DNA from: Bacteroidota bacterium | GTDB lineage: Bacteria; Bacteroidota; Ignavibacteria; Ignavibacteriales; Melioribacteraceae | NCBI GenBank assembly: GCA_021820065.1 | Contig: JAKAEE010000023.1 | Span: forward strand, 2,770 to 45,278 | Direction: 5' to 3' | DNA: 42,509 bases | Shown here: one piece after another, positions 32,450 to 39,995 of the stretch | How the letters are laid out: the number at the start of each line of letters is the position of its first letter | Numbering within the stretch: the stretch's first letter is position 1 | The notes under the pieces: model-generated | Databases searched by the model: none | Told to the model about the DNA's origin: nothing | The model's input: only the letters and a program-made list of their open reading frames with translations | Program-made: the position numbers and the translations under genes

Positions 32450-32986
32450 ATGAATTTCTCCGTAACAAAATCCGAAATTATTTTTCGCGGAAAAGTTTTT
32501 GATGTGCAAGTAGATGAAATAGAATATAACGGAAGCGGTAATAAAGCGCGACGAGAAGTAGCGGTACATCCCGGCGGCGCAGTTGTTGTTGCTGTAAAAA
32601 ACGACGGCAAGATTGTTCTGGTAACCCAATACCGTTATCCAAGCAAAGAAGTTTTACTTGAATTACCCGCTGGTAAATTAGATAAAGGTGAAGATCCTCA
32701 AGTTTGCGCAACTAGAGAACTAACCGAAGAAACCGGTTACACATCAACTAAGATTAAAAAGCTCGGCAAGATTCAAACTAGTCCCGGTTTTTGTTCTGAA
32801 GTTCTGCACATTTATCTTGCTGAAAATTTGGTGCCCGGTAATCATGCGCGCGAAGAAGGCGAAGAAGGAATGGAAATGTTTGAATTCACATTGGAAGAAA
32901 TCGAAGAAAAAATCCGAACTGGTGAAATTTCCGACGCAAAAACCATTTGCAGTATCAGTATGTACAAACTTCATTCTGGATGCTAG
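32450..32986 (+). CDS. Nudix hydrolase (ADP-ribose pyrophosphatase-like)
   Basis: A 178-residue Nudix enzyme. The Nudix box is intact: GKLDKGEDPQVCATRELTEE then TGY (G-x5-E-x7-REUxEExGU). The preceding strand KIVLVTQYRYP and LELPAG, and the downstream GFCSEVLHIYLAENL, are typical of ADP-ribose or nucleotide-sugar pyrophosphatases. The last four codons (HSGC-stop) lie in or abut a heptanucleotide repeat array, whose first TAG provides the stop; the native C terminus may have been replaced by the repeat. Confidence 0.92.
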   Translation: MNFSVTKSEIIFRGKVFDVQVDEIEYNGSGNKARREVAVHPGGAVVVAVKNDGKIVLVTQYRYPSKEVLLELPAGKLDKGEDPQVCATRELTEETGYTSTKIKKLGKIQTSPGFCSEVLHIYLAENLVPGNHAREEGEEGMEMFEFTLEEIEEKIRTGEISDAKTICSISMYKLHSGC

Positions 32987-33026
32987 ATACTGGATGCTAG
33001 ATACTGGATACTAGATATTCGATACC
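32978..33026. repeat. Left heptanucleotide array of the four-helix-bundle cassette
   Basis: Exactly seven 7-bp units without gaps: GGATGCT, AGATACT, GGATGCT, AGATACT, GGATACT, AGATATT, CGATACC. The first units overlap the Nudix stop codon. The reverse-complement version occurs on the other side of the enclosed gene at 33448-33482. Confidence 0.8.
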
Positions 33027-33033
33027 ATGTTCA

Positions 33034-33411
33034 CTAACGCGGGCTTTGGTGTTCTTCTTGTACTGACTTTATAAATGAATTAAGTTTTTTACCTAATGTA
33101 TTAAGACGATCATTTAGATCGTTATAAAGTTTTTCATCCGTTAATGATTTTGTTTCGAAAAGTGTTTCTAGATGATCGGTTGTTTCATCATTTGAAGCCA
33201 AAGCAGTGATAAGGAAATGTATAAAGTCTTGCTTGTAGTATCTTCTTCCGTATCCCTCAACAATATTTGATCTCACCGACTTGATTGCTCTTCTTATCTG
33301 GCTACCAACTTCATACATCTCAAATTTTGGCAACTTCGAAATTGTCATCTCATGAATATCAATTACTAAATCACGAGAAAGTTTCCAAACATCTAAATTC
33401 TTGTAACTCAT
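33034..33411 (-). CDS. Four-helix-bundle protein (S23 / IVS-encoded family, TIGR02436-like)
   Basis: A 125-residue all-helical protein with the family pattern: [20 protein letters not shown], then [24 protein letters not shown] and a C-terminal pair of helices ending with a basic tail. The SQIRRA and SNIxEGxGR motifs are diagnostic. The fold is shared with Avd, the accessory protein of diversity-generating retroelements; no reverse transcriptase or variable repeat is visible here. The gene is the only content of a cassette bounded by inverted 7-bp arrays. Molecular function of the stand-alone family is not established; positively charged surfaces suggest nucleic-acid binding. Confidence 0.9.
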   Translation of the reverse strand: MSYKNLDVWKLSRDLVIDIHEMTISKLPKFEMYEVGSQIRRAIKSVRSNIVEGYGRRYYKQDFIHFLITALASNDETTDHLETLFETKSLTDEKLYNDLNDRLNTLGKKLNSFIKSVQEEHQSPR

Positions 33412-33447
33412 TTATTCAACCCCAATCATTCCCAAATTCTTCAATCA

Positions 33448-33482
33448 AGAATCGAGTATCAAGCATCTAGTATCAAGTTTCA
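33448..33482. repeat. Right heptanucleotide array of the four-helix-bundle cassette
   Basis: Plus-strand units AGAATCG, AGTATCA, AGCATCT, AGTATCA, AGTTTCA. Reverse-complemented they read TGAAACT, TGATACT, AGATGCT, TGATACT, CGATTCT, the same NGATRCT word as the left array. In both arms the unit nearest the gene begins CGAT. The last unit contains the racemase stop codon. Looser 7-bp units may extend back to about 33420. Confidence 0.75.
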
Positions 33483-34307
33483 CTCGTTAGTAAGCTCCTC
33501 CAATTCAACTTTATGAAGGTGTGTAATTTTCTTTCCTAAAAACCGTTCTGCAACTTCGCGGAATTTTACTGGAACATCACTAACATAGAACTCACTTTCG
33601 CCATGATGCACCGATTGATTTCTCAACTGCCGCCCATTCAAATAATCTTCAACTAATTGTGCGGCGGGCGTCCCGGAATCTACAAGACGAACATTTTTTC
33701 CGACAACTTTTTGAATGATATCGGCAAGTATCGGGTAGTGAGTGCAGCCGAGAATCAAGCTGTCAATTTTCTTCTCTTTCAGTTCGCTCAAATATTCTTT
33801 TGCAATCATCTCGGTTACTTTGTGATCAAGCCATCCTTCCTCCGCCAACGGAACGAACAATGGGCATGCTTGTTCATAGACTTTGACTTTTGGGTTCAGC
33901 TTTTTTAACTCGTGCGCATACGCTTGATTATTAATCGTCGCTCTCGTTCCGATTACGCCGACAATTCTTTTTCTTGATTCTTGCAGAGCCATCTTTGCGC
34001 CCGGCTCGATCATTCCAATTACCGGAATTGTCAGAAATCTTTTCAGCTCTTTCAACGCAACGGATGACGCCGTGTTGCATGCAACTACGAGCAGCTTAAT
34101 ATTTTTTCTCAACAAAAAATTTGCCGCTTGAAGAGAATATTCAATTACAGTTTCATTTGATTTCGATCCGTACGGCACACGCGCCGTATCTCCAAAGTAA
34201 ACGATGTTCTCATTCGGCATTAAACGTGTAACGGCACGTACCACGGTAAGTCCGCCAATACCTGAATCAAAAAAGCCGATGGGATTCGTTCTGTTCATGA
34301 AATTCAA
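33480..34307 (-). CDS. murI: Glutamate racemase
   Basis: Cofactor-independent racemase making D-glutamate for peptidoglycan. The two catalytic cysteines are Cys77 (VVACNTASS) and Cys188 (ILGCTHYP); Asp14 in GFFDSGIGGLTV and the DTARVPYG loop are present. 275 aa is normal. The frame opens with TTG at 34307, which has AGGTG at 5-nt spacing; an ATG nine bases on (34298) is the alternative. The stop codon lies in the heptanucleotide array of the neighbouring cassette. It follows the GlnD-like gene by 8 nt, so the two are probably co-transcribed. Confidence 0.95.
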   Translation of the reverse strand: MNFMNRTNPIGFFDSGIGGLTVVRAVTRLMPNENIVYFGDTARVPYGSKSNETVIEYSLQAANFLLRKNIKLLVVACNTASSVALKELKRFLTIPVIGMIEPGAKMALQESRKRIVGVIGTRATINNQAYAHELKKLNPKVKVYEQACPLFVPLAEEGWLDHKVTEMIAKEYLSELKEKKIDSLILGCTHYPILADIIQKVVGKNVRLVDSGTPAAQLVEDYLNGRQLRNQSVHHGESEFYVSDVPVKFREVAERFLGKKITHLHKVELEELTNE

Positions 34308-34315
34308 TTTGACAC

Positions 34316-36871
34316 CTATAACATTTCTTCTATTGTTTGAGTTAATTCGTGAGTGATGAGTTCGTAAACATCCGCCGAGATTTTTTTTCTATTGCGGTCG
34401 AGGATGTAAAACGAGTCAACCACGTCGTCTGCCTTAGTGGAAATTTTCGCGAAGTAGATCGAAAGCCCCAGTTCATTCATCTTTTTAGTTACTTGAAACA
34501 AAAGCCCTAACCGGTCGGGCGAAAAAATATCGATGATAGTGTACTTGTCATGTTTCTCAAATGCTATTTTAATTTTCCCTTTGCGTTTGAAAAGTTTGCT
34601 TTCGAGCCGGCGCCACTTGGATTTAATCTGGTTGAATTCTTTTGTTATCTGCAGCTCGTTTTCGATCGCAAGATTCAAGTCTTTCGTAATCTTGACATAG
34701 CGTTCATCGCCGATCGGTTTGTTCGTCCTGAAATCGGTTACGTTGAAGCTATCGATAACAATTCCGTCTTTGCGCGTAAATATTTTTGCATCGTGAATAT
34801 TTAGATCGTTGATTGAAAGCGCGCCGCACAAATGTGAAAGCAGCGCTTCGGAGTCTCTCGTAATAACGGTTACGACTGTAAAAGGTTCGTCAATTTTGAA
34901 AAAGACAGAGACGGCGGAACCTTTCTCTATTTCTTCTATGTGCTGATTAATTTCTTCAGTTGAAAAATGCTGCATGTATCCGAGATCGTTAATCGATTCG
35001 ATGTGATCTATGAATGAATCTTCGGAAGGAATTTCCGCTCCGCTGATGACCTCCCGCAAATTATACGACAGCAGTTCCTGCGCAGTAATTCTGTCATCAA
35101 GCATGGTTTTTATTTTGCGGTAGAGTTCATTCAGCAAATCGCTCTTCCACTGCGTCCACACAACTTGCGATACAGCAGACAGATCGGCATACGTGAGCAT
35201 GTAGAGAAAATCAATTTGTTTGGAATACGAAAACAACTGCGCAAAATTATTGAGTGTGGAAGGATCGTTGAGATTTCTTCGGAAGGCAACCTGTTCCATT
35301 ACCAGATGGTTTCTAACCAAGAATTGTACAATTTCAATTTCATCCGGACCGTAACCCAAACGTTCCATTATCGAGTTAGCGATTTCAGCGCCGATGATTT
35401 CATGCCCGGAAATACTGATCGGTTTGGCGATGTCGTGAAAAAGTACAGCGAGATAAAGAATGTCTCTATCACGCAGACCTTGAAATAATTTTCCTAACGG
35501 AGAAGTTTCTGTTGCCAAACTTTCAAGATTGTTCAGCGCAATTAACGTATGCTCGTCGGCAGTGTAACAATGATACACGCCGGGTTGAAAAAATCCGATC
35601 ATATCTTTGAACTCAGTCAGAAAAGCGCCGAGCACGCCGAGCTCGTTCATCGCAGTTAAAGTTTTGCCAACATTCTTCGGAAGTTTCAAAATCTCTCTGA
35701 AGAACACGGATGACTGCGGCTCAAATGTTTGTGTCTCTTCATGATCGATAACGCTTTCAATTATTTGCGAACGCAAATTTTCATCGAAGTGCGCGTCGTG
35801 AAGTCCGCGGTAATAAAATGCTCTTAGTATGCTCGAAAGCGAAAGTGAAGAGTTCCGATTAACAGAAATCACTTCTCCCTTCAGAGTAAAATCAGTATCA
35901 AGATGAATTGCAAGGTACTTGCTCATCGGCGGAGTAATCTCTTCGTAGTAACGTTTCATCATTGTCCGCGCGAAACGTTTTATGACATTCGCCGAATCAA
36001 AATATTTGCGCATGTATTGATGCCAGCCGTCGCCAGTGTGTCCGTGAACGTTGGCAATTTTTTCCTGATATGTGAATTCGAGCCTGTCGTTTTTATGATT
36101 GCTGATTAGATGAAGATGATTACGTGTGTTCAAAATCATCCGGTAACTTTCCTGAAGCCGGGCAACGGCTCTCGGCACAAGAATTTTTTCTTTTTTTAGA
36201 ATCGAAAGGAAATGCTGCGTCTGCGTGATTTCTTCCTGAGAGGTTAACGAAAGATTATTCTGGAGAGTGTAAATCCATTCGACCAGTTGAATGTCTCTCA
36301 ACCCGCCGGCAGTGTATTTTACATTTGGTTCAAGAACTTTTGCGGAATCGCCGTACTTGTGATAACGTTCTTCAAGATCGATATAATATTTATTGATGAG
36401 TTCGGTTTTCTGTTTGGCGGAAATCGATTCAAATATTTTCTGACTCCATGCCGCATAAAGTTTTTCGTTGCCGAGGATGTATCTCGTTTCGAAAAATTGG
36501 GTGAACGCGTGCAAATCTTCTTTCAAGAATCTTTTTATATCTGCATGCTCGCGAACGGTATGCGAGACTTCGATACCCGCGTCCCACAACATTGTAACGC
36601 AGTCTTTAATTGTCTTTTCGTTGCCATCAATTTTTTCGAAGATGAACATAATATCTATGTCGGAAAACGGAGAGAGTTCACGGCGGCTGAAACTGCCCAC
36701 CGAGGCAATAGCGCATTTCAGTTTTTGCCCATGCAAAATTTTCTGAATGTACTCTTCAACGAGCAAACTCCACTTTACGCAGAACTTGAACGGATCTTTT
36801 ATAAGCTCTTCGTCTTGAAATATAAGATCCCTATCTGCAAAGAATTTTTCTTTTAGTTTCAGTGGTTCCAT
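34316..36871 (-). CDS. GlnD-like uridylyltransferase / uridylyl-removing enzyme
   Basis: About 851 residues with the GlnD architecture: nucleotidyltransferase domain (SVGSFSRRELSPFSDIDIMF; Gly-Ser and Asp-x-Asp motif), GGLRDIQ in the linker, HD phosphohydrolase domain (LFHDIAKPISISGHE), and two C-terminal ACT domains (about the last 180 residues, ending TIEEML). It would modify PII proteins in response to glutamine. No PII or glutamine synthetase gene is in the window. The ATG at 36871 fits homologous N termini; the open frame to 36922 has a Cys-rich leader unlike the family. A GlnD-like regulator with altered substrate is possible. Confidence 0.88.
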   Translation of the reverse strand: MEPLKLKEKFFADRDLIFQDEELIKDPFKFCVKWSLLVEEYIQKILHGQKLKCAIASVGSFSRRELSPFSDIDIMFIFEKIDGNEKTIKDCVTMLWDAGIEVSHTVREHADIKRFLKEDLHAFTQFFETRYILGNEKLYAAWSQKIFESISAKQKTELINKYYIDLEERYHKYGDSAKVLEPNVKYTAGGLRDIQLVEWIYTLQNNLSLTSQEEITQTQHFLSILKKEKILVPRAVARLQESYRMILNTRNHLHLISNHKNDRLEFTYQEKIANVHGHTGDGWHQYMRKYFDSANVIKRFARTMMKRYYEEITPPMSKYLAIHLDTDFTLKGEVISVNRNSSLSLSSILRAFYYRGLHDAHFDENLRSQIIESVIDHEETQTFEPQSSVFFREILKLPKNVGKTLTAMNELGVLGAFLTEFKDMIGFFQPGVYHCYTADEHTLIALNNLESLATETSPLGKLFQGLRDRDILYLAVLFHDIAKPISISGHEIIGAEIANSIMERLGYGPDEIEIVQFLVRNHLVMEQVAFRRNLNDPSTLNNFAQLFSYSKQIDFLYMLTYADLSAVSQVVWTQWKSDLLNELYRKIKTMLDDRITAQELLSYNLREVISGAEIPSEDSFIDHIESINDLGYMQHFSTEEINQHIEEIEKGSAVSVFFKIDEPFTVVTVITRDSEALLSHLCGALSINDLNIHDAKIFTRKDGIVIDSFNVTDFRTNKPIGDERYVKITKDLNLAIENELQITKEFNQIKSKWRRLESKLFKRKGKIKIAFEKHDKYTIIDIFSPDRLGLLFQVTKKMNELGLSIYFAKISTKADDVVDSFYILDRNRKKISADVYELITHELTQTIEEML

Positions 36872-36940
36872 AAAATCATGCTGTTGAACAATGCAGCTTA
36901 AACAGTCAGACAAAAGCCACATTATTCAAATTATAAATAG

Positions 36941-36960
36941 CCCCGACCTTCAGGTCGGGG
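36941..36960. repeat. REP-like GC-rich palindrome
   Basis: CCCCGACC-TTCA-GGTCGGGG, a perfect 8-bp stem with a 4-nt loop, in otherwise AT-rich DNA. It lies between the GlnD start and the tyrosine phenol-lyase terminator. Palindromes of this kind resemble REP elements mobilised by RAYT transposases; no transposase is nearby. Confidence 0.6.
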
Positions 36961-36973
36961 GTGCAAAAGAAAA

Positions 36974-37006
36974 ACTATTTGGCTTTAGCCACAGTAACCG
37001 AATAGT
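36974..37006 (-). terminator. Intrinsic terminator of the tyrosine phenol-lyase gene
   Basis: On the minus strand ACTATTCGG pairs with CCAAATAGT (9 bp with one G-T pair, 15-nt loop). It is followed directly by TTTTTCTTTT. It lies 26 nt after the phenol-lyase stop, in the right orientation. Confidence 0.7.
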
Positions 37007-37031
37007 CCAAAAAATTCTGGGCTAGATATAA

Positions 37032-38420
37032 TTATATCTTCTTAAATCTTGCCTGGAAGAATCTCAAATGTTTTGGTTCGAAAACCATCTTCAAGCCCTT
37101 TATCTTTTTCCTGTCTTCGTAAACTTGCGCAATCGATTCAACCATAACATCAATATGAGCTTGTGTATAAACGCGTCGCGGAAAAGTTAAACGAACCAAT
37201 TCAAGTTTTGGATAACGGTTTTTTCCGGTTTGAGAATCGCGTCCGGCGGAAACAATTCCTCTTTCCATTCCGCGCACGCCCGAATCAAGATAAATTTCCG
37301 AAGCCAAAGTTTGAGCCGGGAATAAATCTTGTTTCAAATGGGGCAAGAATTTTTTTGCATCAAGAAATATCGCGTGTCCGCCGAAAGGATACACAAGCGG
37401 AATGTTATACTTCTCTAACTGCTTGCCGCAGTATTCAACTTGACCGATGCGGGCTTTAATGTTATCGAACTCAACCATTTCTTCAAGTCCGCGCGCCATA
37501 GCTTCCATATCGCGTCCGGCTAATCCGCCGTATGTGTGAAGGCCTTCATAAATTACAACCATGTTGCGCGCTTCTTCGTAAACGTGTTTGTTGCGGGTTG
37601 CAAGGAATCCGCCGATGTTAACCATCAAATCTTTTTTCGCACTCACCCACAATCCATCAAAGTAAGAACACATTTCTTTCAAGATTTGTGCGATGGTTTT
37701 GTTTTCGTAACCTTTCTCGCGCACTTTTATGAAGTAAGCATTTTCTGTTGCGCGTGTTGCATCGAACCAAAGTTTTATGCCATGCTTCTGTGTGAGTTTG
37801 TAAATCTCTTTTAAGTTTGCCATCGAGAACGGCTGACCGCCCGCCATGTTAACCGGTCCAGCCATACTAACGTACGGAATTTTCTTTGCGCCGACTTTCT
37901 TTATTAAGTCTTCCAACTTTTTCGGATCGATATTTCCTTTAAACGGATGAGTGTTCTGCGCATCGTGAGCTTCATCGATGATCACATCAACAAATTTTCC
38001 GCCGGCTAATTCCTGGTGTTCGCGCGTTGTGGTGAAATACATGTTGCCGGGAATAAAATCTCCAGGTTGAATCATGATTTTTGAGATGATGTGTTCGGCG
38101 GCGCGACCTTGATGCGTTGGAACAAAGTACGGCATACCGTAATATTTTTTTACGTTATCCCATAAGTGATAAAAGTTTTTGCTGCCTGCATAAGCTTCGT
38201 CGCCAAGCATCATTCCCGCCCATTGGTAGTCGCTCATTGCATTTGTACCGCTGTCAGTTAATAAGTCAATGTAAACATCATCCGACTTAAGGAGAAATGT
38301 GTTGTATCCGGCGTCCTTCGCGCATTTTTCCCTGTACGGTCTTGTTGTCATTTTGATCGGCTCAACCATTTTTATTTTGAACGGCTCAGCCCAGCTTCTT
38401 TTAATAATTTTTTTAGCCAT
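37032..38420 (-). CDS. tpl: Tyrosine phenol-lyase (beta-tyrosinase)
   Basis: PLP enzyme cleaving tyrosine to phenol, pyruvate and ammonia. The fold and most motifs are common to tryptophanase (FLLKSDDVYIDLLTDSGTNA, PTHQGRAAE, AGGQPFSMANL, PLP lysine Lys263 in SAKKDLMVNIGG). Phenol-lyase identity is supported by GMERGIVSAGR, where the Arg387 equivalent of C. freundii Arg381 is kept, and EPKHLRFFQARF with Phe454/455 where tryptophanase has His. The TTTREHQE and FVDVIIDEAHDA segments also follow the phenol-lyase pattern. The start at 38420 has GGAG at 6-nt spacing; an in-frame start at 38444 is less likely. It suggests tyrosine fermentation or use of tyrosine as a carbon and nitrogen source. Confidence 0.85.
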   Translation of the reverse strand: MAKKIIKRSWAEPFKIKMVEPIKMTTRPYREKCAKDAGYNTFLLKSDDVYIDLLTDSGTNAMSDYQWAGMMLGDEAYAGSKNFYHLWDNVKKYYGMPYFVPTHQGRAAEHIISKIMIQPGDFIPGNMYFTTTREHQELAGGKFVDVIIDEAHDAQNTHPFKGNIDPKKLEDLIKKVGAKKIPYVSMAGPVNMAGGQPFSMANLKEIYKLTQKHGIKLWFDATRATENAYFIKVREKGYENKTIAQILKEMCSYFDGLWVSAKKDLMVNIGGFLATRNKHVYEEARNMVVIYEGLHTYGGLAGRDMEAMARGLEEMVEFDNIKARIGQVEYCGKQLEKYNIPLVYPFGGHAIFLDAKKFLPHLKQDLFPAQTLASEIYLDSGVRGMERGIVSAGRDSQTGKNRYPKLELVRLTFPRRVYTQAHIDVMVESIAQVYEDRKKIKGLKMVFEPKHLRFFQARFKKI

Positions 38421-38444
38421 GATTACTCCATGATTAGTTAACAA

Positions 38445-38472
38445 GTTACAAGTTTAATGTTACGAGTTATTA
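38445..38472. repeat. Heptanucleotide array between queF and tpl
   Basis: Four 7-bp units GTTACAA, GTTTAAT, GTTACGA, GTTATTA fill the gap between queF's stop and the phenol-lyase start. The array is flanked by the inverted 8-mers CATGATTA (38429-38436) and TAATCATG (38471-38478). Confidence 0.55.
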
Positions 38473-38483
38473 ATCATGCACTG

Positions 38484-38858
38484 TCAGACAAACTTTTTCT
38501 TCAATTTTTTTCTTCTCTGCTCGGCAATAATTTCCGAAGAGATGCCGCCGCGTGTGTTGAATCTTGCCGTAATTTTCATGTAGCGGGGTTTACAAACTTT
38601 TACGAGATCGTTGAGAATTCGGTTGGTTACCGCTTCAAAATAAATTCCGTCATTGCGGAATGACTGCAGATAAAATTTATACGATTTCAATTCAACACAA
38701 ATTTTTTCCGGAATGTATTCGAGAATAATCGTTGCAAAATCCGGCTGTCCGGTAACCGGACAAAGTGAAGTGAACTCCGGCGCAGTGTGAATGATTGTAT
38801 AATCTCTCTCCGGATTAGGATTTGGAAAGGTTACTAAGAGTTTTAGCTTGGGGTTCAT
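38484..38858 (-). CDS. queF: NADPH-dependent 7-cyano-7-deazaguanine (preQ0) reductase
   Basis: Reduces preQ0 to preQ1 in queuosine biosynthesis (cytosol). A 124-residue single-domain (type I) QueF: Cys33 in [14 protein letters not shown] forms the thioimide with substrate, Asp40 is the acid, and the QueF motif ELKSYKFYL spans 56-64. [10 protein letters not shown] and ARFNTRGG follow. Its partner queC lies two genes upstream in the same direction. Confidence 0.95.
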   Translation of the reverse strand: MNPKLKLLVTFPNPNPERDYTIIHTAPEFTSLCPVTGQPDFATIILEYIPEKICVELKSYKFYLQSFRNDGIYFEAVTNRILNDLVKVCKPRYMKITARFNTRGGISSEIIAEQRRKKLKKKFV

Positions 38859-38873
38859 GTTTTTTATCGTATG

Positions 38874-39200
38874 TTAATTAATGTATGTTACTTTCTTCAT
38901 AGAGCTGATTGAAAGCCATTGATGTACTTCCCACTTTTTTTCTTTCCTAATCGTAATATGTAAAGGGAAATGTGTCGTAAAAATAATTTTCTCTTTAGAA
39001 TCATTTATATCTAATCCGTAAATCGAAAAATGCTTCATTGGTTCACGTCTAAAATATTGAGCATTAATTACCAAACCCCCAGTAAGATAAAACTCAACAA
39101 CAATTTGTTCATCTGGTGACAAATCCTTTTTATATTTTTCATACTGTCTCTTAAACTGATCAATTAAATAGTCTTCCTGACTAAGTTCGTTCTGTTGCAT
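38874..39200 (-). CDS. Protein of unknown function between queC and queF
   Basis: A 108-residue soluble protein. The N-terminal third is helical and charged (EDYLIDQFKRQYEKYKKDLSP); the rest is strand-rich, with VVEFYLTGGLVINAQYFRR and FTTHFPLHITIRKEKKWEVHQW. No cysteine, metal or nucleotide motif stands out. It lies 15 nt from each neighbour in the same direction, so it is in the queC-queF operon. It may be a queuosine accessory protein or a passenger; I do not recognise a family. Confidence 0.7.
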   Translation of the reverse strand: MQQNELSQEDYLIDQFKRQYEKYKKDLSPDEQIVVEFYLTGGLVINAQYFRREPMKHFSIYGLDINDSKEKIIFTTHFPLHITIRKEKKWEVHQWLSISSMKKVTYIN

Positions 39201-39215
39201 AATAGCCTCTATTAT

Positions 39216-39905
39216 TTAACCATATTTCGGTTTTACTTTGTACACTATCGGATCCTCAACGCCAGCTTGCTGAAAACCGCGGAGACGAAAAGCGCAGCTA
39301 TCACATACGCCGCACGCTTCATCTTCTTTTTGATAGCACGACCAAGTTAAATGTAACGGCGCTTTAAGTTCAATTCCTTTTTTCACTATGTCGGCTTTGG
39401 AAAAGTGAATGATCGGCGTTTCAATTTTAATTTTCGTTTCCGGCTTCGTACCGAGATCAACCATCTTCTCAAACGCTTCAAAAAATTTTGGACGGCAGTC
39501 GGGGTAACCGCTCGCGTCTTCGTAAACAGCGCCGATAAAAATTGCATTAGCGCCGATAACTTCCGCCCAGCTTACACATGCGCTCAAAATATTTGCGTTG
39601 CGGAACGGAACATACGAACTCGGAATCTCTTTGTTAGCAAGATCAGCTTTAGAAACTTCAATCGATTTATCGGTAAGCGACGAACCACCGATTTTAGTAA
39701 AGTGGCTGAAGTCAATCACTAATCGCTTCTCAACTTTGTAATGATCGGCAATCTCATGAAATGCTTTCAGTTCTCTATTTTCAGTACGCTGACCGTAATT
39801 AAAATGTATCAGTGCAAGGTTGTAAGATTTACTAGCAATCGCCGCGGTGACACAGCTATCCATTCCTCCGCTTACTGCAACGACTGCTAATTTATCTTTC
39901 TTCAT
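39216..39905 (-). CDS. queC: 7-cyano-7-deazaguanine synthase
   Basis: ATP-dependent enzyme converting 7-carboxy-7-deazaguanine to preQ0. The PP-loop SGGMDS (12-17) is at the N terminus and a zinc site of four cysteines, Cys190, Cys198, Cys201 and Cys204, is in SCYQKEDEACGVCDSCAFR. 229 aa is typical. It is the first gene of queC-orf-queF. The other early genes (queD, queE, folE) are not in the window. Confidence 0.96.
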   Translation of the reverse strand: MKKDKLAVVAVSGGMDSCVTAAIASKSYNLALIHFNYGQRTENRELKAFHEIADHYKVEKRLVIDFSHFTKIGGSSLTDKSIEVSKADLANKEIPSSYVPFRNANILSACVSWAEVIGANAIFIGAVYEDASGYPDCRPKFFEAFEKMVDLGTKPETKIKIETPIIHFSKADIVKKGIELKAPLHLTWSCYQKEDEACGVCDSCAFRLRGFQQAGVEDPIVYKVKPKYG

Positions 39906-39995
39906 GAGAGTACGCGTAAAATTCAGTCGAAAAATAGTAAAAAGAGGTGTGAGAAGTAAAACAATGAAAGTTACACTGTATCCAAGCAGTGGATC

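Larger units (their letters stand above)
32978..33482. mobile_element. Putative repeat-bounded cassette carrying a four-helix-bundle gene
   Basis: A 505-bp unit bounded by inverted arrays of a RGATRCT-type heptad (49 bp left, 35 bp right) and containing only one gene. Its ends fall on the stop codons of two convergent genes, Nudix and glutamate racemase. S23-type four-helix-bundle proteins are classically encoded in intervening sequences of 23S rRNA genes with complementary ends, so mobility is a reasonable inference. No transposase and no target-site duplication is seen. Confidence 0.4.

Noticed and set aside
33034..33411. Four-helix-bundle gene as part of an rRNA intervening sequence
   Set aside because: No 23S rRNA sequence flanks it; both neighbours are protein genes.
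32978..33482. CRISPR array or diversity-generating retroelement
   Set aside because: The repeats are 7-bp and contiguous with no spacers, and no cas gene, reverse transcriptase or template/variable repeat pair is visible.
36287..36856. 189-codon open frame on the plus strand
   Set aside because: It is the antisense of the GlnD-like gene, with Phe/Cys-rich composition and no ribosome-binding site; a shadow of the codon pattern.
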